A DNA stretch of 64,000 nt from contig PBNO01000015.1 in assembly GCA_002723155.1 (NCBI GenBank), positions 248,001 to 312,000 on the forward strand. The letters run 5' to 3'. Source of the DNA: Ponticaulis sp. (lineage in GTDB: Bacteria; Pseudomonadota; Alphaproteobacteria; Caulobacterales; Hyphomonadaceae). Numbering within the stretch: the stretch's first letter is position 1; each line of letters begins with the position of its first letter. Position numbers and translations under genes: made by a program. Positions 9,006 to 17,862 of the stretch are shown here, in pieces. The notes below the pieces were generated by a model. That model had not been told where the DNA came from and did no database searches. It worked only from the letters and a program-made list of their open reading frames with translations.

Positions 9006-9034
9006 TCTCTATGCGTAAACATTACGCGAGTCAA
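9006..9034 (-). promoter_or_regulatory. Predicted promoter of the gcv operon
   Basis: On the minus strand TTGACT (9034-9029) and TAGAGA (9011-9006) are separated by exactly 17 bases. A start about 7 bases past the -10 box would fall at the first base of the riboswitch, which supports the assignment. Confidence 0.7.
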
Positions 9035-9049
9035 AGAGTATGACTCGCG
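9025..9049. promoter_or_regulatory. Palindrome overlapping the gcv -35 box (candidate operator)
   Basis: A perfect 9-base inverted repeat (CGCGAGTCA / TGACTCGCG) with a 7-base spacer covers the -35 hexamer of the gcv promoter. It has no T-run on either side, so it is more likely a protein-binding site than a terminator. The regulator is unknown. Confidence 0.4.
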
Positions 9050-9067
9050 AGGTGAGAGTCAAATGAC

Positions 9068-9088
9068 AGGCCGCAGATTCCGCGGCCT
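9068..9088 (-). terminator. Possible terminator after argS
   Basis: A 7-bp stem AGGCCGC / GCGGCCT with a 7-base loop lies 60 bases past the argS stop. On the minus strand it is followed by GTCATTT, a weak T-run, so termination is plausible but not strong. Confidence 0.4.
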
Positions 9089-9147
9089 ATCCCCAGTTCC
9101 TGCAAATTCGGCAGAAAATCAGAGATTTCCTGCTCTTTATTGAGGCA

Positions 9148-10917
9148 CTACATGCGCTCTGGCGTTTTGATGCCCAGAATGTCGAGGCCCGTCTCAAGCT
9201 GGTTTAGCACCGCCTCGCACAGACCGAGTCGCGATGCGCGCAGCTCTGCGTCTTTCTCCGCAGCGATCGGATGGGCTGCATAGAATGCCGAGAACGCCTG
9301 AGCGAGGTTGTAGATATGCTCGCAGAGGAAGTGCGGCATACGCTTTTCAAACGCCTGCTCAAGCGCCGTGTTGAAGCCGTCCATCTGCATGGCAAGCTTA
9401 CGCTCTGTGTCGCTGACAATCCGGATCGCGCCCGCAGCATTCCCCTCGCCTTTCGCGCGGCGTAAAAGCGCTTTGATACGCACGGCTGCGTAAAGAAGAT
9501 ACGGACCGGTTTTGCCTTCAAAGCTGGTGAAGCGCTCCAGGTCGAACTTGTAGTCCGTGGTGCGCGTGTTCTGCAGGTCAGAGAAACGCGTCGCTGCCAG
9601 CGCAATCTTCAGGCCGATATCACGCACCTCTTCTTCCGACAGATCATCAGACAGGTTTGCTTCGGAGATACGCTTTTCCGCCTCTTCCAGCGCCATGCGG
9701 TTCAGGTCGGACAGACGCACTGTACCGCCATCGCGCGTTTTGAACGGCTTGCCATCATCACCATTCACCGTGCCGAAGCCGATATGCTCCAGCCCGGCTT
9801 CCGGGAAATAGCCCGCTTTTTCAGACGCACGGAATACCTGCTGGAAGTGCAGCGCCTGACGCTGGTCCACCACATACAGCATGGTGTCCGGCTTAATGTT
9901 CTGCGCGCGGTCAAAAATCGTCGCGAGATCAGTCGTGTGATAGCCGACGCCGCCCCGTGAATTCACGAGGATAAATGGCGGCATTTCGGTTTTGCCTTTG
10001 TCGGTGTCACGCGCCACGCGGATAATCCACGCGCCGTCGCTCTTTTCGGCAATGCCGCGATCTTTCAGATCAGCCACCATCGGCGCCACGAACGGGTCCG
10101 CGTCGCTTTCGCCTTTCCAGAGGTCGAACGACACGTTGAGGCGGTCGTAATCGACTTTCAGCGCTTCAACTGACACATCAATGAAATGCTTCAGAAGTGC
10201 GCGATAGCCTGCACGGCCCGCCTGTAGCTCTGCCGTGGCTTTCTGGCAAAGCTCGCGATACGCCTCATCCGTCTTGGATTTGCCAGACGCGAGCGGGTAA
10301 AGCCGCGCAAGGTCCTCAATCGTGACCGGGCTTTCCGCTGGGAACGGGCCTTCATTGCCCGCATCAAAGTAAGGCAGGTCTGGCTGTTCTTCGGATAGAC
10401 CGACAATCAGCTGGCCCATTTGAAGCCCCCAGTCACCAAGGTGTGCATCACCGATGACGGTGTGGCCCAGGAAACGGCAAAGACGCTTCAAAGTATCGCC
10501 GATCACAGCTGACCGCAGATGCCCAACGTGCATGGGTTTAGCAACGTTTGGGCCGCCAAAATCGATCACAATGGTTTTTGTGTCTGTGCTCTGGTCTGCA
10601 CCCGCAAGCTCACTTTCGCGCACGCCTTGTACACGGCCAGCGAGAAGCACTTCGGTCACTTTGATGTTCAGAAAGCCGGGGCCGGCAACTGTGATGTCAG
10701 CGATAGCCGGATGACCAGAGAGTTTCTCCACAAGCTCGCCCGCAATCTCGCGCGGGTTGCGGCGCGCAGCCTTAGCCGCCGCCATAGCGCCGTTGCACTG
10801 GAAATCTGCGAGGTCCGGGCGGTCGGATCGGCGAACCATGCCGAGTTTTGCTTCAAGACCAATTGCTTCAAACGCCTGTCCACATGCCGTGGACAGTTCG
10901 GACGCTATGTCCGCCAT
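9148..10917 (-). CDS. argS: Arginyl-tRNA synthetase
   Basis: A class I aminoacyl-tRNA synthetase that charges tRNA-Arg with arginine. The 589 residues fit the family. The N-terminal Add-1 domain (residues 1 to about 110) leads into the Rossmann core with the HIGH-type signature HVGH at 130-133 (MHVGHLRSAVIGD). The loop GKPFKTRDGGTVRL replaces the KMSKS motif, as is normal in ArgRS. The C-terminal DALR anticodon-binding domain ends in GLDILGIKTPERM. The ATG at 10917 follows AGGAAA. The lipoprotein gene upstream on the same strand is 33 bases away, so both may share a transcript. Confidence 0.97.
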   Translation of the reverse strand: MADIASELSTACGQAFEAIGLEAKLGMVRRSDRPDLADFQCNGAMAAAKAARRNPREIAGELVEKLSGHPAIADITVAGPGFLNIKVTEVLLAGRVQGVRESELAGADQSTDTKTIVIDFGGPNVAKPMHVGHLRSAVIGDTLKRLCRFLGHTVIGDAHLGDWGLQMGQLIVGLSEEQPDLPYFDAGNEGPFPAESPVTIEDLARLYPLASGKSKTDEAYRELCQKATAELQAGRAGYRALLKHFIDVSVEALKVDYDRLNVSFDLWKGESDADPFVAPMVADLKDRGIAEKSDGAWIIRVARDTDKGKTEMPPFILVNSRGGVGYHTTDLATIFDRAQNIKPDTMLYVVDQRQALHFQQVFRASEKAGYFPEAGLEHIGFGTVNGDDGKPFKTRDGGTVRLSDLNRMALEEAEKRISEANLSDDLSEEEVRDIGLKIALAATRFSDLQNTRTTDYKFDLERFTSFEGKTGPYLLYAAVRIKALLRRAKGEGNAAGAIRIVSDTERKLAMQMDGFNTALEQAFEKRMPHFLCEHIYNLAQAFSAFYAAHPIAAEKDAELRASRLGLCEAVLNQLETGLDILGIKTPERM

Positions 10918-10950
10918 GACCGGATTTCCTTATTTACTGAACTGTACTGG

Positions 10951-11508
10951 TTATTGTGTCTGGAGCAGGAAGCGACGACCGGTTTCGTTGAACGTGCGTT
11001 GTTCGTCGGTCAGCTCAAAGCCCACAAGAATTTCAAAGTTCGCGCCCGAGATTGAAGAATCAGCGCGCGGGATCACGATGCGACCGACAGTCTCTTCCAT
11101 TGTCACGATCTGACGACCGTTGCGGAATTCAACATTCACAGGGAAAACCTGCTTTTCAATCACCGCGCGGTTTGTACGCGTCACGGCTACGAAATAGTTG
11201 AAAGTGTGCTGGTTCGTTGTCGCAGCATCGCCGCGGCCAAACGCGAAATCGATCTCGATCTGTGCTTCGATCGGATCATCTTCGAGGTAACGGCAGAACA
11301 GGCGCACGCCATTGATCTCACCGGTGAACTCGATGTTGTTGTACTGGTCGCCCCCATCGGTGAACTCTACAATGCGCTGAGCTTCATAAACAGAACCTGC
11401 CGCAGGGCACGGGCCCTGGTTCGGACGTGTGTCCAGATTTTCAAATGTAGAGCAGGCTGAAAGAAGCAGAGCAGACCCGGCAAGGGCAGAAGACACTAAA
11501 AGACGCAC
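10951..11508 (-). CDS. Predicted lipoprotein upstream of argS
   Basis: A protein of about 185 residues with a lipoprotein signal: VRLLVSSALAGSALLLSAC, where LLSAC is the lipobox, placing it on the periplasmic face of a membrane. The mature part has a beta-rich look with repeated aromatic and charged segments (RIVEFTDGGDQYNNIEFTGE, RLFCRYLEDDPIEAQIEIDF). I start it at the GTG at 11508, which has AAGGAG nine bases upstream; the open frame to 11547 lacks a ribosome site and adds charged residues ahead of the leader. I do not recognise a named family. It is divergent from ispH and lies just upstream of argS. Confidence 0.75.
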   Translation of the reverse strand: MRLLVSSALAGSALLLSACSTFENLDTRPNQGPCPAAGSVYEAQRIVEFTDGGDQYNNIEFTGEINGVRLFCRYLEDDPIEAQIEIDFAFGRGDAATTNQHTFNYFVAVTRTNRAVIEKQVFPVNVEFRNGRQIVTMEETVGRIVIPRADSSISGANFEILVGFELTDEQRTFNETGRRFLLQTQ

Positions 11509-11626
11509 GTGAAACAACTCCTTGGCCGTTTTCTGTAAGGACACCATCTGTTAGAGCGTGATAACGGTGCAAACCCGAACTGGCAACGGCGCATTGTGTC
11601 GTGTGAACAAGAGGTAATAAGAAAAC

Positions 11627-12565
11627 ATGCAGTCACTGACGATCCGCCTCTCTGCCCCGCGTGGATTCTGCGCTGGCGTAGACCGTGCCATTCAGATCGT
11701 CGAAGAGGCGCTGACCAAATGGGGACCGCCCGTTTATGTGCGCCATGAAATTGTTCACAACGCCCATGTCGTCGAAGGCTTGAAGGCTAAAGGCGCGGTG
11801 TTTGTAGAAGAACTGTATGAGTGCCCTGACGACCGACCAGTCATTTTTTCTGCCCATGGCGTGCCAAAATCGGTACCCGCCGAAGCGGCGTCACGCGAGA
11901 TGATTTACGTCGACGCAACCTGCCCGCTCGTTTCCAAAGTTCATGTCGAAGCTCAGAAACACGCTGATGCAGGGCGCGATATTCTTCTGATCGGTCATGC
12001 GGGCCACCCCGAAGTCGTCGGCACAATGGGCCAGCTGCCGGATGGAACGATTCGCCTGATTGAAACGCCTGAGGACGCAGAAACGATCAGCGTCGAGAAT
12101 CCGAATAATCTGGCGTTCGTTACCCAGACGACGCTTTCGGTCGACGACACCGCTGCCGTCATTAGCGTGTTGCAACGACGTTTCCCGTCTATTTCAGCGC
12201 CGCATAAAGAAGATATTTGCTACGCGACCACCAACCGTCAGGAAGCCGTAAAGGCGATGGCTAAAGGCGCTGATCTGGTGCTGGTCATCGGCGCGGAAAA
12301 CTCTTCGAACTCTAAACGCCTCGTTGATGTGGCACTACGTTCCGGCGCAAAGGCTGCACGCCTTATTGCATCCGTCGATTTCGTTGACTGGAGCTGGTTT
12401 GAGGGTGTTTCAACGCTCGGCATCACAGCGGGCGCGAGCGCGCCCGAAATCCTAGTCGATGATCTGATTGATGCGTGCCGCGAACGGTTTGACGTCTCGA
12501 TGGAAGAGATCCGTGTCACCGATGAGAATGTGACCTTCAAACTGCCGCGCGTTCTGGCGGTCTGA
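11627..12565 (+). CDS. ispH: 4-hydroxy-3-methylbut-2-enyl diphosphate reductase
   Basis: The last enzyme of the MEP isoprenoid pathway, an iron-sulfur reductase that makes IPP and DMAPP. The 312-residue protein has the three cluster cysteines C15 ([12 protein letters not shown]), C99 ([12 protein letters not shown]) and C198 ([10 protein letters not shown]), and the conserved [22 protein letters not shown] and GAENSSNS segments. The gene ends at a strong bidirectional terminator shared with the convergent lipoprotein gene. Confidence 0.97.
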   Translation: MQSLTIRLSAPRGFCAGVDRAIQIVEEALTKWGPPVYVRHEIVHNAHVVEGLKAKGAVFVEELYECPDDRPVIFSAHGVPKSVPAEAASREMIYVDATCPLVSKVHVEAQKHADAGRDILLIGHAGHPEVVGTMGQLPDGTIRLIETPEDAETISVENPNNLAFVTQTTLSVDDTAAVISVLQRRFPSISAPHKEDICYATTNRQEAVKAMAKGADLVLVIGAENSSNSKRLVDVALRSGAKAARLIASVDFVDWSWFEGVSTLGITAGASAPEILVDDLIDACRERFDVSMEEIRVTDENVTFKLPRVLAV

Positions 12566-12571
12566 TACAAA

Positions 12572-12599
12572 AAAGGCGGCACTCTTCAGCACCGCCTTT
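12572..12599. terminator. Bidirectional terminator between ispH and the lipoprotein gene
   Basis: The stem AAAGGCGG / CCGCCTTT has a 12-base loop and is flanked by A-runs and T-rich sequence, so it can end transcription from both sides of this convergent pair. Confidence 0.85.
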
Positions 12600-12621
12600 A
12601 TTCTTTTCACGTTCGCCTGAT

Positions 12622-13188
12622 TTATTCGGCGACTGTAACTGAAACGGATTCCAGTTCGACTACCGTGTCACCAGCTGGCCAGAAGCCAACAAAGTCGGAT
12701 GCCGGATCAACAATGTCCGGAATTGTGTAGTCGAAAGAATAATCAGCAAAATCCGATGTCAGATCAAAGCGTTCCCACCCGCTATTGCCTGCTGCATTCG
12801 TAGAGTAAGCAACTGCCACACGGTTTGCCTGTCCACCCGCAGCGCGTGCTGAGAAGCTGACCGTCACAGTCTGGCCATTAAGGCTGCCAAGTGTCGGCCC
12901 GGTGTACTCGATGGATGCACCTGATGTTTCACCACCAGAGTTCATGCCACCAATATTGGTGTTCACCAGCGTCACGACTGATGAGCCAGGCGTAACCGTA
13001 ACCTGATCTGTTGCGCTGAGTGCGCCAACAAGTGCAGCACCTTCCCAGCTCATATTCTGCGGGTTTGAAGGCGTCTCAACGACTTCTTCGGGGGCAGGAG
13101 TCGGCGCTGCCGGCGCTGGCTCGTCCTGTCCCCCACATGCGGCAAGCCCAAGCGCCAAAATGGAAACACCAAGTGTCCTGAAATGCAT
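12622..13188 (-). CDS. Predicted lipoprotein with a beta-sandwich-like domain
   Basis: A 188-residue lipoprotein: leader MHFRTLGVSILALGLAACGG with lipobox LAAC, then a Pro/Ala/Glu linker (about 22-45), then a beta-rich domain of about 140 residues. The pattern (GQTVTVSFSARAAGG, VAVAYSTNAAGNSGWERFDL, YSFDYTIPDI, VELESVSVTV) resembles carbohydrate-binding jelly-roll modules, in which the first strand often carries VTVSFSARA. No catalytic motif is seen. The ATG at 13188 follows GAGG at six bases; the in-frame ATG at 13200 overlaps that ribosome site. The overall design (lipobox, acidic linker, beta domain) matches the lipoprotein beside the exporter at 30076. Ligand binding is inference. Confidence 0.75.
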   Translation of the reverse strand: MHFRTLGVSILALGLAACGGQDEPAPAAPTPAPEEVVETPSNPQNMSWEGAALVGALSATDQVTVTPGSSVVTLVNTNIGGMNSGGETSGASIEYTGPTLGSLNGQTVTVSFSARAAGGQANRVAVAYSTNAAGNSGWERFDLTSDFADYSFDYTIPDIVDPASDFVGFWPAGDTVVELESVSVTVAE

Positions 13189-13476
13189 AATCAACCTCAT
13201 TCTTCAAATGCCTGTCCCCAGGCTGATGTGATCCCGTCGTCTCCGAAAACGGGAACGTACGCAATACGGGGTCACGCTTAAAAACGAAATAAGTCATCAA
13301 TTTGGCATTTCGTTCCAAGAACGCGCGTGAAGGCCCTGTTTCTTGGATGTTATCGGTCACCATGCACAAAATGGATGCAGCCTGCTCAACAAAAGGGTGA
13401 GCCAATAATCTTCAATACAACCAAACCGCGACATCTGCTCAATTGACCAGATGGGGCTCTCATGTGAAGGAAGCGC

Positions 13477-14451
13477 ATGGCTGTTTATACTGAAGTTGAC
13501 GACGACGCACTAAACGACTTTCTGACCCGATATGACATCGGTGAAGCGGTTGCTTTTAAAGGTATTGCGGAGGGCGTTGAGAACTCTAACTACCTCCTCG
13601 AAACAACCGAGGCGCGCTTTATTCTCACTTTGTATGAAAAGCGCGTAAATCCGGATGACCTGCCGTTCTTCATGGGCGTCATGGAGGCCCTGTCCGCGGC
13701 GAACTTTCCTTGTCCTCAGCCCGTCAAAGGAAAGAATGGATCGGCGCTTCAGACACTTCTCGACAAGCCTGCCGCCATCGTCACCTTTCTGAAGGGCATG
13801 TCTCCACGCAGACCTGATGTAAACCAGTGCCGCCAGATTGGCGAAGCCATGGCACGCATGCACCTTGCGCTACAGACAAGCTCCCTCGGGCGTCCGAACA
13901 ATCTATCCATCGATGCGTGGGATGAGCTTTATGACGGCCGCGAGAGCGTTGCCGCGACGCTGGCGCCGAACCTCGCCACGCTCATATCCGGTGATCTTGA
14001 ACGTCTGCACGATCAATGGCCAGATCCCGACACGTTGCCACGCGGTATCATCCACGCAGATCTGTTTCCGGACAACGCCTTCTTCCTCGGCGCAAACTTC
14101 TCTGGCGTAATTGACTTCTACTTCGCCTGCACTGACATGCTGGCCTACGACGTGGCTATTGCACTAAATGCGTGGTGCTTTGAGGCGCGCGGCGAATTCA
14201 ACATGACCAAAGGCCGGGCGCTCATGGCTGGCTATGACAGCGTTCGCAGTTTCACCGAAGCCGAGCGCAAAGCTCTGCCCGCACTCATCCATGGCGCGGC
14301 TATGCGCTTCTTCCTGACACGCCTCGTTGACTGGACGGATACGCCAGCCGATGCGCTCGTGCGCCCCAAAAATCCGGTCGAATATGCAGAAAAGCTCGGC
14401 TTCCACAGATTGGCACGAACCGTGGAAGACTATGGTTACATGGCAGGATAA
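13477..14451 (+). CDS. thrB: Homoserine kinase (ThrB, APH-fold type)
   Basis: Phosphorylates homoserine in threonine biosynthesis; the product is used by threonine synthase, encoded at 35304-36689 in this window. The 324-residue protein belongs to the aminoglycoside-phosphotransferase fold, not the GHMP kinases: MAVYTEV start, GIAEGVENSNYLL, the catalytic segment GIIHADLFPDNAFFL, then GVIDFYFACTDMLAYDVAI. These match the alphaproteobacterial ThrB family. GAAGGAA precedes the ATG. A sensor-kinase gene follows 142 bases later. Confidence 0.94.
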   Translation: MAVYTEVDDDALNDFLTRYDIGEAVAFKGIAEGVENSNYLLETTEARFILTLYEKRVNPDDLPFFMGVMEALSAANFPCPQPVKGKNGSALQTLLDKPAAIVTFLKGMSPRRPDVNQCRQIGEAMARMHLALQTSSLGRPNNLSIDAWDELYDGRESVAATLAPNLATLISGDLERLHDQWPDPDTLPRGIIHADLFPDNAFFLGANFSGVIDFYFACTDMLAYDVAIALNAWCFEARGEFNMTKGRALMAGYDSVRSFTEAERKALPALIHGAAMRFFLTRLVDWTDTPADALVRPKNPVEYAEKLGFHRLARTVEDYGYMAG

Positions 14452-14593
14452 GCCTGCTCTCAAAACGGGCAGACAAAAAAACACCCCCAATAAGCGGTGC
14501 GCTAACCCGCCGTTCACTCGCTTCTGCTTTCTATTTCCGAGGAATCCTGAGCAAATTTCAGGAGCATCTGAAGAAACCAGGCGGGGATCTGGA

Positions 14594-17197
14594 GTGGGCG
14601 AGACGCATAAAGCCGCGAACCAGCAGCGCAGCTCCATCAGGAGATGTAGCGTAGCCGCGCTTGCCTGTGTCTTCTTTTTAGCGTCGCCACCCGTCTTTTC
14701 TCAATCTGATGATGTATCATCTCAGATCACCAACGAAGACGTCACCGCAGCAAACTGGCCCGATGCAGCAGTAGAGCTTGTCGAAGACATTCTCTCACGT
14801 CCTTTCATGCCGGGTGATTATTACGCGTTCGAAGCTTTGAAAGAGACATTGTCTGAAGAAGAATTGCTCGAACGACATATGGAATATGTCTTCCACGATT
14901 CCATTATGGGTATCGCCGACTATCCCCGTGTCGTCGAAGAGATGGACGCCTTTCTGGAAGAAACAGGACTTGAGGTCACCCCCGCTTTCAGAACGCTGAG
15001 TACTATCGGATATGAGACGATGGTCTCCAATGATTACCGTGCCGGACTCGATCGGATTGACTCATTCCTTCGCGCCCGCGGTTTTACAGCAGACGAATAT
15101 GTTCGCGCCCTCGTGCTGCAAGCCGTGTTTCTTCTGTATCTTGATCAGGATATCGATGCGGCCAATGTCGTACGCGACATTACCGCCTTCACGAACAGGC
15201 ATAGTGTTTCGGACTTCGTTGCATTCGACGTCGCCCAGCTGGAAATTCGTGTATTTGAAGCACACACATCTCCGGAAAGCATGATTGATCTACTGTCTCG
15301 TGAATACTGGACCATTCAGGATTTGATGCTTCCATACACAGTGAGCACGACGCCGCATGATATCGCGACCATGCTCTATACTCATGGCAGAACAGCGGAA
15401 CTCGAACAGGTCACAAATGCCTTTCTGACCGCAACCGAGAGCGATGAATACGCCTATCTACGCGGCGACGCACTCCATAGCTGTGCGATGTTAAATCTCG
15501 CCAAGGGGCTGAACGAACGCGCCATCGAATGTGCTGTTGAGGCGGAACCTTTCGTTACGAACGAGGACAACATCCATTATTTATGGGCTGTCACAACGGT
15601 TGAGGCGGCTATCCGTGCCGGGGATGCGGACCTCGCCCAGACCTATTTCGCAAAACTCAGCGCGCTGCCGGAAGCGCAGCTCAATAATCGCAACCAGTTC
15701 ACTGTGGCCGAATTGGAAGCGCGGCTTCTCGCGCTATCGGGCGATATAGACGCCGCCTATAACGCCATGCTGACCTTTCACCAGACAAAAGCCGTGGCTC
15801 TGGACGATGAAATTCAGGCACTGGCGGCAAACCAGATGCAATATCTGCAGGAAGAGGCTGACAGGATTGCCGAGCGCGCCAACCTGCTGAACCTTCAGAA
15901 CACGCTGCAACAACGCACGATTGGTTTATTCCAGTGGTTATCTGCGCTCTTTGGCCTGTTGCTCGCTCTGTCGATCGCTTTTGCGTTCCTGATGCTCCGG
16001 AAAAACCGGGAAGTCGTTCATGCCCGCGACGATGCCCGCCGTATGAGCGAAGTGAAATCCCGTTTCCTTGCAAATATGAGCCATGAAGTTCGCACACCTA
16101 TGAATGGGGTCATCGGTCTTTCTGGTGCACTCGAAAAGACCGAACTGAACGCACGACAGTCCGAGCTTGTGACGCTCATTCAACGCTCGAGCAAGCTCAT
16201 GATGAACGTGCTCGATGATATTCTCGACCTCTCTCGCATCGAGTCTGAAAAGATCATCATTGAGAACAAGGAATTCGTGCCGCGTGAATTATTCGAAGAA
16301 ACGAGGGTCTTCTTCGAAGCCAGCACCGACAGAGAGGGCTTATCGCTCACATTCGTACCAAATATCTGCGAAAATCTTCTGGTGAACGGCGACGCCTCGC
16401 GCATTCGTCAAATCCTGTACAACCTCATCACCAATGCACTGAAGTTTACAGACAGCGGCAGTATTGAAGTCAGATGCTGGGTGAACAGAACCGGCAGAAC
16501 GGATGACAAGATTAGTCTCTGGTTCTCGGTCGAAGATACCGGCCAGGGCATTCCATCCGACAAGCTGAAGACGATTTTTGAGCCGTTCATGCAGGCGGAC
16601 AGTTCGTCGACACGCCGCTTTGGCGGTCTGGGTCTCGGCCTCGCAATTTCCAGACAACTCGTCCAGCTTATGGATGGAGACATCTATGCGAGTTCTACCA
16701 TCGGGTCGGGCACACAGATCGAATTCTGCGTTCCGGTAGAGCTGGTCTCCGAAGACGCCGCGATTGTCAGCGAAACAGAAACGCCCGTCAGTTTAGAAAC
16801 CACTACGCAAGTTCTCGTCGCCGAAGACCATCCAATGAATCGCAAGGTCATCGATGTACTTATGGACGGCCTTGGCATTTCGCCCCTGATTGTTGAAACC
16901 GGCCTTGATGCTGTCAGCGCCTATCAGAACGCGCCGTTTAGCTTCGTCTTTCTCGATATCCAAATGCCCGTTATGGACGGCATCGACGCGCTCATTCGCA
17001 TGAAAGAGATCGATCTCGCTGAAGGCCGAACACCGCCTCAATATATTGCGTTTACAGCAAATGCGATGACCCATCAGGTCGAACACTATAAGTCTGCCGG
17101 CTTCGATCATGTGCTGACCAAACCTGTCGAAGTGCAAAGTCTCATCACCATCTTCTCCTCTACCCCGACAATCGAGGCCGAAACCGAGGACGCCTGA
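14594..17197 (+). CDS. Hybrid sensor histidine kinase with a periplasmic repeat domain
   Basis: A membrane hybrid kinase of about 867 residues. A leader ([21 protein letters not shown]) precedes a helical periplasmic region of about 400 residues that looks like TPR-type solenoid repeats. A membrane helix follows (about 445-470, [19 protein letters not shown]), then HisKA with H497 in [12 protein letters not shown], HATPase_c ([31 protein letters not shown]), and a receiver domain with D788 in [11 protein letters not shown]. With both phospho-sites intact it should autophosphorylate and relay, but the receiver is C-terminal and there is no Hpt domain in the chain, so a separate Hpt partner is expected. 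The GTG at 14594 has GGGGA before it; the frame opens at 14327 inside thrB, which I reject as the start. Confidence 0.9.
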   Translation: MGETHKAANQQRSSIRRCSVAALACVFFLASPPVFSQSDDVSSQITNEDVTAANWPDAAVELVEDILSRPFMPGDYYAFEALKETLSEEELLERHMEYVFHDSIMGIADYPRVVEEMDAFLEETGLEVTPAFRTLSTIGYETMVSNDYRAGLDRIDSFLRARGFTADEYVRALVLQAVFLLYLDQDIDAANVVRDITAFTNRHSVSDFVAFDVAQLEIRVFEAHTSPESMIDLLSREYWTIQDLMLPYTVSTTPHDIATMLYTHGRTAELEQVTNAFLTATESDEYAYLRGDALHSCAMLNLAKGLNERAIECAVEAEPFVTNEDNIHYLWAVTTVEAAIRAGDADLAQTYFAKLSALPEAQLNNRNQFTVAELEARLLALSGDIDAAYNAMLTFHQTKAVALDDEIQALAANQMQYLQEEADRIAERANLLNLQNTLQQRTIGLFQWLSALFGLLLALSIAFAFLMLRKNREVVHARDDARRMSEVKSRFLANMSHEVRTPMNGVIGLSGALEKTELNARQSELVTLIQRSSKLMMNVLDDILDLSRIESEKIIIENKEFVPRELFEETRVFFEASTDREGLSLTFVPNICENLLVNGDASRIRQILYNLITNALKFTDSGSIEVRCWVNRTGRTDDKISLWFSVEDTGQGIPSDKLKTIFEPFMQADSSSTRRFGGLGLGLAISRQLVQLMDGDIYASSTIGSGTQIEFCVPVELVSEDAAIVSETETPVSLETTTQVLVAEDHPMNRKVIDVLMDGLGISPLIVETGLDAVSAYQNAPFSFVFLDIQMPVMDGIDALIRMKEIDLAEGRTPPQYIAFTANAMTHQVEHYKSAGFDHVLTKPVEVQSLITIFSSTPTIEAETEDA

Positions 17198-17262
17198 GAA
17201 ATCTGGGTGAAATTGCGTTTATGAAATTGACGCTACGCTCAAAGCTCGGTTCAACCTGTGTG

Positions 17263-17706
17263 ATGACGAAATCAGTTGAGATCTGGACAGACGGAGCCTG
17301 CTCCGGAAACCCTGGCCCTGGCGGCTGGGGTGCACTGCTTAAGAGTGGCACGCACGAGAAAGAGCTTTATGGCGGTGAGCCTGAAAGCACGAACAACCGT
17401 ATGGAACTCATGGCCGCCATTGTTGCGCTTGAGACGGTGAAAGACGGCTATCACATCACGCTGCACACCGACTCCACCTATGTGAAAGACGGTCTGAACA
17501 AGTGGATCCACAACTGGAAACGCAATGGCTGGAAAACGGCCGCGAAAAAGCCGGTCAAAAACGCCGATCTCTGGCAGAGACTTGATGCTGCCGCGTCCCG
17601 CCACCCTCACCTGAAATGGAAATGGGTAAAGGGACACGCAGGCGATGAGGGCAATGAACGAGCCGATGAGCTGGCTCGAAAAGGCGCGAGCGAACAGCCC
17701 CGCTAA
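17263..17706 (+). CDS. rnhA: Ribonuclease HI
   Basis: Cuts the RNA strand of RNA-DNA hybrids. The 147-residue protein has all catalytic acids: D10 in [20 protein letters not shown]48 in [10 protein letters not shown]70 in [11 protein letters not shown], and the last Asp in [10 protein letters not shown]. It includes the basic handle [20 protein letters not shown], as in the E. coli enzyme. The start at 17263 ([11 protein letters not shown]) lines up with known RNase HI N-termini; the longer frame from 17221 adds 14 residues with no counterpart. Confidence 0.96.
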   Translation: MTKSVEIWTDGACSGNPGPGGWGALLKSGTHEKELYGGEPESTNNRMELMAAIVALETVKDGYHITLHTDSTYVKDGLNKWIHNWKRNGWKTAAKKPVKNADLWQRLDAAASRHPHLKWKWVKGHAGDEGNERADELARKGASEQPR

Positions 17707-17811
17707 AAATCTTCCCAATCATGTCGTCTGTTCGATCAATTCCCCAAAAAATCTCGCGATTTACGATGGATAACTCGCACCACTGCCGATAGTGTCTGAT
17801 GAAATTGGGGG

Positions 17812-17833
17812 AAGCGTTTCAGCTGAAACGCTT
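17812..17833. promoter_or_regulatory. Perfect 22-base palindrome upstream of the first sulfotransferase-like gene
   Basis: AAGCGTTTCAG is followed directly by its reverse complement CTGAAACGCTT. It ends 29 bases before the ATG of the gene at 17863 and 106 bases after rnhA. It could be an operator, or a hairpin with a 9-bp stem and AGCT loop acting as a weak terminator, since ATTTTG follows. Confidence 0.5.
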
Positions 17834-17862
17834 ATTTTGTATTGTGCAGGGGTACTGAAGTT

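Noticed and set aside
8785..9018. A plus-strand frame covering the riboswitch region
   Set aside because: The region is fully explained by the minus-strand tandem glycine riboswitch and promoter.
14327..14593. N-terminal extension of the sensor kinase into thrB
   Set aside because: It overlaps thrB by 125 bases, encodes no leader-like sequence, and a GTG with GGGGA lies immediately before the true signal peptide.
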